Source of the DNA: Flavobacteriia bacterium
Lineage (GTDB): Bacteria; Bacteroidota; Bacteroidia; Flavobacteriales; Flavobacteriaceae
Direction: 5' to 3'
DNA: 7,381 bases
Assembly: GCA_018500075.1 (NCBI GenBank)
Contig: JAHBAN010000264.1
Location: forward strand, 1 to 7,381
Position numbers and translations under genes: made by a program. The notes under the pieces are model-generated. The model was given only the letters and a program-made list of their open reading frames with translations. It was not told where the DNA came from and made no database searches. Of this stretch, positions 1 through 4,656 are shown one piece after another (position 1 is the stretch's first letter; the number at the start of each line of letters is the position of its first letter).

Positions 1-73
1 ATGAGGCGTCAGATGTGGACTATTTGGGAGAATCTTCGCATAAAGGCCAAAATATTCGAAGGAGTGTGCGCAA

Positions 74-532
74 ATGGCCATTGATGAGACGGATCGCCGA
101 ATTCTGAAAGTTTTGCAGCGTCAAGGGCGGATCAGCAATGCGGAGCTGAGCGAGGCGGCCAATCTGAGCGCCAGCGCCTGCCACAGGCGGGTGCAGCGGC
201 TCGAAAAAGAGGGCTATATCCGCGATTATGTGGCGCTGCTCAATGCGCGCAAGATGGGGGTTCCGACGACTGTTTTTGTCGAGATCACCTTGCAGGCGCA
301 GGCCGATGAGGTGCTCGACGCTTTCGAGAAGGCGGTCGGGCGGATTCCGGATGTGCTGGAGTGTCATTTGATGGCGGGGTCTGCGGATTATCTGCTGAAG
401 GTTGTCGCCGAGAACACCGATGACTTTGCGCGCATTCACCGCCAACATCTCGCGCGATTGCCCGGTGTGGCGCAGATGCAGAGCAGTTTTGCGCTGCGCA
501 CTGTCTTTAAGACCACGGCGCTGCCTGTCTGA
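74..532 (+). CDS. Lrp/AsnC-family transcriptional regulator
   Basis: This 152-residue protein is full length for the Lrp/AsnC family. The N-terminal winged helix-turn-helix covers about residues 4-50 (DETDRRILKVLQ, then ELSEAANLSASACHRRVQRL). The C-terminal RAM (effector-binding) domain covers about residues 66-145 and includes the family motif GSADYLL at 102-108 and the ending KTTALPV. Members bind DNA as dimers or higher oligomers and respond to amino acids or related metabolites. The ATG is preceded by AAGGAG at 59-64, 9 bases upstream, which fixes the start. Lrp-type genes often regulate a divergent neighbour; only 73 bases lie upstream here, so that neighbour and any shared operator are outside view. 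The family is certain; the ligand and targets are unknown. Nothing shows that it controls the downstream genes. Confidence 0.95.
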   Translation: MAIDETDRRILKVLQRQGRISNAELSEAANLSASACHRRVQRLEKEGYIRDYVALLNARKMGVPTTVFVEITLQAQADEVLDAFEKAVGRIPDVLECHLMAGSADYLLKVVAENTDDFARIHRQHLARLPGVAQMQSSFALRTVFKTTALPV

Positions 533-537
533 GCCGG

Positions 538-578
538 AGGCTTTGGGCGCAATTCGGTATAAATGTGAAGCAAAGCCT
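538..578. repeat. 8-bp inverted repeat after the Lrp-type gene
   Basis: AGGCTTTG (538-545) is repeated in inverted form as CAAAGCCT (571-578), 25 bases apart, starting 5 bases after the Lrp stop codon. There is no T-run after it, so it is not a typical intrinsic terminator. It could be a weak transcript-end hairpin, an operator, or chance. The loop contains an AT-rich TATAAAT at 558-564 with no good -35 partner. Confidence 0.3.
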
Positions 579-593
579 GTGGGCGGTTTTACC

Positions 594-620
594 TTGGCTT
601 AGCTTTCGCGGCGCTAGGCT
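594..620 (+). promoter_or_regulatory. Possible sigma-70-type promoter for the Hint/GMC gene pair
   Basis: TTGGCT (594-599) and TAGGCT (615-620) resemble -35 and -10 boxes with a short 15-base spacer. If used, transcription would begin near 627, between the Lrp gene and the Hint-like gene. This is a weak match by eye. It is offered because the region is the only gap of about 100 bases before the two-gene cluster. Confidence 0.25.
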
Positions 621-652
621 CTCCCTGCGAGATGCAAGGCGGGCAGGAGCAT

Positions 653-1294
653 ATGCAGGAGAGGCGAGAGCAAAGCCGCGGGCCGAGGCCAGAGCAGGGG
701 CAGGCGGGGAGACGGGCGGGCCATGATATGCGCCGGGATCTGCACTGTGAGGCAGAGGCGCCTGAGTGTGATGTGGCGTCATGGTTTGAGGCGAGCACCC
801 GGATTGCGACCGAGATGGGCGATCTGCGGGTTGATGCGCTTTGGCCGGGGGACCGGCTTTTGAGCGAGGCCGGTCATGAGAGCGTTGTGGGCTTTGAGGT
901 GTGGCAGGGCGAGGGCCTGCGGGCGAATGCGCCTGTCGTGTTCAGCCCCGGTGTTCTGGGCAACCAGATGCCGTTGCGGGTGCGCCAGAGCCAGCCTGTA
1001 TTGATCAGACTGCCCGAGCGCTGCGCCTATCAGGGGCATAGGGAGCTTTTTGTGCCGGCTTTGGTTTTGGTCAATGGGAGCGATATTGCGCTGCGGCCTT
1101 GCCAGCATATCTGCTATCTGCGCCCGGTTTTGAGGACCGAGGCGACAATCTTTGCGGAGGGGGCCGCCTGTGAGGCGGACGGGGTTTTGAAAAGCCGCTC
1201 ACCGGGCCGCCGCTTGCGGCTTGGATACGGGGCGGCGGCGGCTGTTCTGAGTTATTTGCCCGAGGCGGGCGTCGGTTTGCCAAGGGTGATCTAA
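653..1294 (+). CDS. Degenerate Hint-domain (Hint_2-like) protein
   Basis: From this start the protein has 213 residues. Residues 44-72 (WFEASTRIATEMGDLRV, then DALWPGDRLL) match the opening of bacterial Hint_2 proteins (consensus CFTPGTxIxTxxGxxxVExLxPGDxV). Residues 94-103 (PVVFSPGVLG) and 128-144 (GHRELFVPALVLVNGSD) match later blocks. Residues 154-170 (ICYLRP to FAEGA) fit the usual tail. Hint domains normally self-process using an N-terminal Cys and a block-B His. Here the Cys position is Trp44 and the expected QHR motif reads SQP (residues 113-115), so cleavage activity is unlikely. No signal peptide or membrane segment is apparent. The start is uncertain: AGGAG at 645-649 lies only 3 bases before this ATG, while in-frame ATGs at 632 and 728 lack a clear ribosome binding site. 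The first 25 residues are low-complexity and rich in Gln, Arg and Gly. It is followed after 39 bases by the GMC gene. Its role is unknown. Confidence 0.72.
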   Translation: MQERREQSRGPRPEQGQAGRRAGHDMRRDLHCEAEAPECDVASWFEASTRIATEMGDLRVDALWPGDRLLSEAGHESVVGFEVWQGEGLRANAPVVFSPGVLGNQMPLRVRQSQPVLIRLPERCAYQGHRELFVPALVLVNGSDIALRPCQHICYLRPVLRTEATIFAEGAACEADGVLKSRSPGRRLRLGYGAAAAVLSYLPEAGVGLPRVI

Positions 1295-1333
1295 CAGTCT
1301 AGCGTTTGCGCCATACAGGGGCGGGAGCGCAGG

Positions 1334-2914
1334 ATGAGCTGGGATCATATCGTTATTGGCGCGGGCAGCGCGGGCTGTGTTATGGCGCGGCGTCTGGCGG
1401 ATGGGGGGCGCAAGGTTTTGCTGCTCGAAGCGGGCGGGCGCGACAGCTACCATTGGGTGCATATCCCGATGGGTTATCTTTACTGCATTGGCAATCCGCG
1501 CACCGACTGGTGCTTTCGCACCGAGGCGGAGGCCGGGCTGAACGGGCGCTCGCTTTTGTATCCGCGTGGCAAGGTTTTGGGCGGCTGCTCGTCGATCAAC
1601 GGGATGCTCTATCTGCGCGGGCAGGCAGCGGATTATGACGGCTGGCGGCAGGCCGGGCTGACCGGCTGGGGCTGGGACGATGTCTTGCCCTATTTCAAGC
1701 GCTCGGAAGATTATTATGCGGGGTCCGACGAGATGCATGGCGCGGGCGGGCCTTGGCGTGTGGAGGAGCAACGGCTGCGCTGGGATCTGCTGGATCACTG
1801 GCGCGACGCGGCGGTGAGCTATGGCTTGCCGGCGATGGAGGATTTCAACCGCGGCGACAACGAGGGCGTCGGGTATTTCCGGGTGAACCAGCGCGGTGGC
1901 TGGCGGGTGAACACGGCGAAGAGCTTTTTGCGCGGCGCGCCCAAGGCGATGGTCAAGACCGTGACGGGCGCGCAGGTGCAGAGGCTTGTTGTAGAGAATG
2001 GCCGCTGTGTGGCTGTGGAGTATGAGCGCGGCGGTGTCATCACGCAGGCGCGCTGTGGTGGTGAGATTGTGCTGAGCGCGGGGGCGATTGGCAGCCCGCA
2101 GATTTTGCAGCTCTCGGGGCTGGGGCCAGCCGCGCTTCTGCGCAGGCATGGGGTTGAGGTTCTGGCGGATCTGGCCGAGGTGGGCGCGAATTTGCAGGAC
2201 CATTTGCAGCTGCGCTGTGCGTGGAAGCTGAGCGGAGCCAAGACGCTCAACACGCTGGCCAACTCGTTTTGGGGCAAGGCCAAGATCGGGCTGGAATATG
2301 CGCTCACGCGGCGCGGGCCGATGAGCATGGCCCCGAGCCAGCTTGGCGCATTTGCCAGAAGCCGGCCTGATCTGGCCACGGCGGACCTTGAGTATCATGT
2401 GCAGCCTTTGAGTCTCGGGGCCTTCGGAGAGCCGCTGCATGACTTTCCTGCGATGACTGCGAGCGTGTGCAATCTGCGCCCGGAAAGTCGCGGGGTTGTG
2501 GAGATTGCCAGTGCGGACCCAGGGGATGCGCCACGGATTGCGCCGAACTACCTGAGCACGGAGGGCGACCGCGCTGTGGCTGTGGCGGCGATCCGTCAGG
2601 TGCGCGAGATCATGGCCCAGCCTGCGCTGGCGCGCTATGCGCCCGAGGAGATGAAACCCGGCGCGCATCTGAGCACGGAGGGCGAGCTTGTGGCGGCGGC
2701 GGGCGAGATTGGCACAACGATTTTCCATCCGACCTGCACGGTGCGGATGGGACAGGAGGCGGCCGCGCCGCTTGACGGGGAGTGCCGTTTGAAGGCGATC
2801 GGCAACCTCAGGGTGGTGGATGCGAGTGTGATGCCGCGGATTGTGAGCGGGAACACCAATGCGCCGACCATCATGATTGCCGAGAAGGTGGCGGAGATGA
2901 TGTTGCGGGGGTGA
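1334..2914 (+). CDS. GMC-family FAD-dependent oxidoreductase (choline dehydrogenase-like)
   Basis: The 526-residue length is typical for bacterial GMC dehydrogenases. The N-terminal Rossmann fold has the FAD motif GAGSAG at 9-14 and an acidic LLEAGG at 30-35. GMC signature 1 is at about 78-96 (RGKVLGGCSSINGMLYLRG) and signature 2 at 250-264 (GAIGSPQILQLSGLG). The C-terminal catalytic region carries FHPTCTVRMG at 464-473, where His465 is the expected base, and GNTNAPTIMIAEK at 506-518, where Asn509 is its expected partner. Family members oxidise alcohols such as choline or other primary and secondary alcohols, passing electrons to a quinone or other acceptor. The closest general resemblance is to BetA-type proteins, but annotation as choline dehydrogenase is not proven, as this family is widely mislabelled. 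GGGAG at 1323-1327 is 6 bases upstream of the ATG. It is probably cotranscribed with the Hint-like gene. All key residues appear intact. Confidence 0.93.
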   Translation: MSWDHIVIGAGSAGCVMARRLADGGRKVLLLEAGGRDSYHWVHIPMGYLYCIGNPRTDWCFRTEAEAGLNGRSLLYPRGKVLGGCSSINGMLYLRGQAADYDGWRQAGLTGWGWDDVLPYFKRSEDYYAGSDEMHGAGGPWRVEEQRLRWDLLDHWRDAAVSYGLPAMEDFNRGDNEGVGYFRVNQRGGWRVNTAKSFLRGAPKAMVKTVTGAQVQRLVVENGRCVAVEYERGGVITQARCGGEIVLSAGAIGSPQILQLSGLGPAALLRRHGVEVLADLAEVGANLQDHLQLRCAWKLSGAKTLNTLANSFWGKAKIGLEYALTRRGPMSMAPSQLGAFARSRPDLATADLEYHVQPLSLGAFGEPLHDFPAMTASVCNLRPESRGVVEIASADPGDAPRIAPNYLSTEGDRAVAVAAIRQVREIMAQPALARYAPEEMKPGAHLSTEGELVAAAGEIGTTIFHPTCTVRMGQEAAAPLDGECRLKAIGNLRVVDASVMPRIVSGNTNAPTIMIAEKVAEMMLRG

Positions 2915-2921
2915 GAGTGTT

Positions 2922-2975
2922 TCGGATTTGGCTGCGCCAAATCCGACCCGGTGAGGGGGACGCTGTCCCCCTCAC
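2922..2975. repeat. Two tandem perfect hairpins (intergenic palindromic element)
   Basis: Hairpin 1 pairs 2922-2932 with 2936-2946 around the loop TGC. Hairpin 2 pairs 2951-2961 with 2965-2975 around the loop GCT. Each has an 11-bp stem with no mismatch, and the two are separated by CCCG. They begin 8 bases after the GMC stop codon. An AT-rich tail, GGATATTTTTGG at 2986-2997, follows and runs into the ribosome binding site of the next gene. Neither stem is directly followed by a T-run; the nearest T-tract begins 16 bases after hairpin 2. They may stabilise the 3' end of the upstream transcript or terminate weakly. The layout resembles palindromic intergenic repeats I associate with Rhodobacterales genomes, but only one copy is in view. 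Confidence 0.75.
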
Positions 2976-3001
2976 ACACCCCCTGGGATATTTTTGGAAA
3001 G

Positions 3002-3007
3002 AGGAAG
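3002..3007 (+). promoter_or_regulatory. Ribosome binding site fixing the flavodoxin-like start at 3011
   Basis: AGGAAG sits 3 bases before the ATG at 3011 as part of a longer purine run from 2996. An upstream in-frame start at 2951 would place the hairpin sequence inside the protein and add 20 residues that do not resemble a flavodoxin N-terminus, so 3011 is preferred. Confidence 0.75.
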
Positions 3008-3010
3008 CCT

Positions 3011-3577
3011 ATGGTCGGGATTGTGGTGAGTTATCATTCGGGAAGCGGGCATACGCGGCGGCTTGTGGAGATATTTGCCGAGGAACTGGCGGAGTTGGGG
3101 GCGGATGTGCATCTGGTGGATGTGGAGGCGCTGGGAGCGGCGGACTGGGAGGCCATGAAGCGGGCGCAGGCGCATATTTTTGCGGCGCCGACCTATATGG
3201 GCAGCGTTTCGGCGCCCTATAAGGCGTTTATGGATGCGAGCAGCGACATTTGGGGCGGGCCTGATGGCTGGCAAAACAAGATCGCGGCGGGCATGACTGT
3301 GGCCACCTATCCGAGCGGTGACAAGATGAGCAGCCTCATGCAGCTGGCTGTGTTTGCAGCGCAGCACGGGATGATCTGGGTGGGGCTTGAAGACATTGGT
3401 GCGCCTGTGGAGCCTGACAAGGCGGGTATCAACGAGGACGGCTTTTCGCTTGGGCTTGGGGCGTGCTCGGTGCGCGACAAGAGCGAGATGATACGGGCGG
3501 GCGATGTGATAACCGCCCGCCGCTTTGCGCAGAGGATTTACGATGCAACGGCGCGCTGGAGCCGTGGCGCGGACTAG
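3011..3577 (+). CDS. Flavodoxin-fold NAD(P)H-dependent FMN oxidoreductase, WrbA-like
   Basis: The 188-residue protein starts with a beta-strand and FMN phosphate-binding loop at 3-15 (GIVVSYHSGSGHT). A second FMN-binding segment, AAPTYMGSVSAPYKAFMD, lies at 58-75, and a third region around 92-103 (AAGMTVATYPSG) is typical of WrbA and related flavodoxin-like reductases. Such proteins bind FMN and reduce quinones or act as general flavin reductases in the cytoplasm. The length is slightly below E. coli WrbA (198 residues). The gene follows the GMC oxidoreductase after 96 bases containing two hairpins, so it may be partly uncoupled from that operon. Its stop codon (3575-3577) overlaps the stop codon of the convergent gene. 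Assignment to the flavodoxin-fold family is strong; the exact electron donor and substrate are not shown by sequence. Confidence 0.9.
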   Translation: MVGIVVSYHSGSGHTRRLVEIFAEELAELGADVHLVDVEALGAADWEAMKRAQAHIFAAPTYMGSVSAPYKAFMDASSDIWGGPDGWQNKIAAGMTVATYPSGDKMSSLMQLAVFAAQHGMIWVGLEDIGAPVEPDKAGINEDGFSLGLGACSVRDKSEMIRAGDVITARRFAQRIYDATARWSRGAD

Positions 3578-4446
3578 CTTTGCGCGGCTTCGATCTTGTC
3601 CTGGGTTTTGGTGTCAAAATCAGAGGCGTCGTGGCGGTTGCGCAGCTGGCTTGACAGCTCGCCCATGGCGCGGTTGACCATGCGGCCGCGCTGGACCGCG
3701 GGGCGGGCATCAATCGCTTCGGCCCAGCGGAGCACGTTTTTGTAGGAGGCCACATCGAGGAATTCGGCGGCGTTATACTGCCGGCCCAGAACGAGCTGAC
3801 CATACCAGGCCCAATTGGCCATATCGGCGATCGTGTAGTCTTCGCCTGTGAGGTAGGTGTTTTCGGCCAGGCGGCGGTCGAGCACGTCGAGCTGGCGTTT
3901 GACCTCCATGGCGAAGCGGTTGATCGGGTATTCGTATTTTTCGGGCGCATAGGCGTAGAAATGGCCGAAGCCGCCGCCGAGGTAGGGCGCGCTGCCCATC
4001 TGCCAGAAGAGCCAGTTGAGGCATTCGCCGCGCAGGGCCGGGTCTTTCGGAATGAACGCGCCGAATTTCTCGGCCAGTTGCAGCATGATGCTGGCGCTTT
4101 CAAACATACGGCGGGGGGGCGTTTCGGAGTGATCCATCAGCGCGGGGATTTTGGAGTTCGGGTTGATCTCGACGAACCCCGAGCCGAACTGGTCGCCCTC
4201 GCCGATGTTTATCAGCCATGCGTCATATTCGGCCTCTGTGTGGCCGGCGGCGAGCAGCTCTTCGAGCAGCACCGTGACCTTGACGCCATTGGGCGTGGCC
4301 AGCGAGTAGAGCTGGAGCGGGTGCTTGCCGACGGGCAGCTCTTTGTCATGGGTTGCGCCTGCGATGGGGCGGTTGATCGAGGCGAAGGTGCCGCCGCTTT
4401 CCTTCTCCCATGTCCAGACCTTCGGGGGGATATATGTATCGCTCAT
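3574..4446 (-). CDS. yghU: YghU-type glutathione S-transferase (glutathione-dependent disulfide-bond oxidoreductase)
   Basis: The 290-residue product matches E. coli YghU along its whole length as I recall it, including the long N-terminal extension (TYIPPKVWTWEKESGG at 4-19, then INRPIAG at 24-30) that separates Nu-class enzymes from other GSTs. The thioredoxin-like domain includes LPVGKHPLQLYSLATPNG at 37-54, SKIPAL at 98-103 (cis-Pro) and FESASI at 115-120 for glutathione binding. The helical domain carries the N-capping motif DYTIAD at 203-208. The end, RHDASDFDTKTQDK (271-284), is also characteristic. YghU binds two glutathiones or GSSG and reduces disulfides and organic hydroperoxides. 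AAAGG (complement of 4455-4459) lies 8 bases before the ATG. The gene is transcribed towards the flavodoxin-like gene and away from the FAD/GcvT gene. It may contribute to thiol and peroxide homeostasis next to flavin enzymes, which is inference. Confidence 0.96.
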   Translation of the reverse strand: MSDTYIPPKVWTWEKESGGTFASINRPIAGATHDKELPVGKHPLQLYSLATPNGVKVTVLLEELLAAGHTEAEYDAWLINIGEGDQFGSGFVEINPNSKIPALMDHSETPPRRMFESASIMLQLAEKFGAFIPKDPALRGECLNWLFWQMGSAPYLGGGFGHFYAYAPEKYEYPINRFAMEVKRQLDVLDRRLAENTYLTGEDYTIADMANWAWYGQLVLGRQYNAAEFLDVASYKNVLRWAEAIDARPAVQRGRMVNRAMGELSSQLRNRHDASDFDTKTQDKIEAAQS

Positions 4447-4563
4447 GTGATATGCCTTTCGGGTTGCTTGGGCTGAAGGTAGTGCAAAACGGCGCGAATG
4501 ACAGGGCCAAATCCGCAGGCAGGCTGTGCGCTGACGCAGGGGGATTTTTCAAAAAAGCCGAAG

Positions 4564-4587
4564 TGGAAAAACGCGTTTTGGAAAAAC
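4564..4587. promoter_or_regulatory. Candidate operator: direct repeats overlapping a 12-bp palindrome
   Basis: TGGAAAAAC occurs at 4564-4572 and again at 4579-4587, a 15-base period. Overlapping them is the perfect palindrome AAAACGCGTTTT (4568-4579). A further symmetrical AT tract, TTTTTCAAAAA, lies at 4545-4555. This cluster is the only AT-rich island in the 210-base gap between divergent genes, about 70 bases upstream of the FAD/GcvT start. No convincing -35/-10 pair was found. The arrangement suggests a protein-binding site for one or both genes, but which protein is unknown. Confidence 0.4.
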
Positions 4588-4642
4588 AGGAATTGCCCCA
4601 TTGCGCGCAGGGGCGCTCTGCGTGTTGTCTTGGCGCAGGCAC

Positions 4643-4650
4643 AAAGGAGA
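4643..4650 (+). promoter_or_regulatory. Strong ribosome binding site fixing the FAD/GcvT gene start at 4657
   Basis: AAAGGAGA ends 6 bases before the ATG at 4657. The reading frame is open upstream to an ATG at 4498, but those 53 extra residues are not protein-like for this family, and the FAD-binding strand VVVIGGGIAG begins only six residues after the chosen Met. Confidence 0.85.
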
Positions 4651-4656
4651 GCGCGG

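Noticed and set aside
1..73. Lrp-type operator or promoter upstream of the regulator gene
   Set aside because: The segment is AT-rich with CTTCG/CGAAG symmetry, but no -35/-10 pair of proper spacing and no clear 15-bp Lrp box could be read, and the window edge cuts the region.
1199..2728. Open reading frame of 509 codons on the minus strand opposite the GMC gene
   Set aside because: Its product is Arg/Pro/Ala-rich with no domain pattern, and it lies antisense to a clearly conserved enzyme. It is a by-product of GC-rich codon use.
2922..2975. The twin hairpins as ordinary Rho-independent terminators
   Set aside because: Neither stem is directly followed by a T-run on either strand. They could still weaken read-through, but the classical signature is missing.
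2951..3010. Possible 20-residue N-terminal extension of the flavodoxin-like protein
   Set aside because: It would translate through the second hairpin and AT-rich tail; the flavodoxin fold begins at the Met at 3011, which has its own ribosome binding site.
4498..4656. Possible 53-residue N-terminal extension of the FAD/GcvT protein
   Set aside because: There is a strong ribosome binding site just before 4657, the FAD motif immediately follows that Met, and the extension covers the likely regulatory region. It does not look like a signal peptide.
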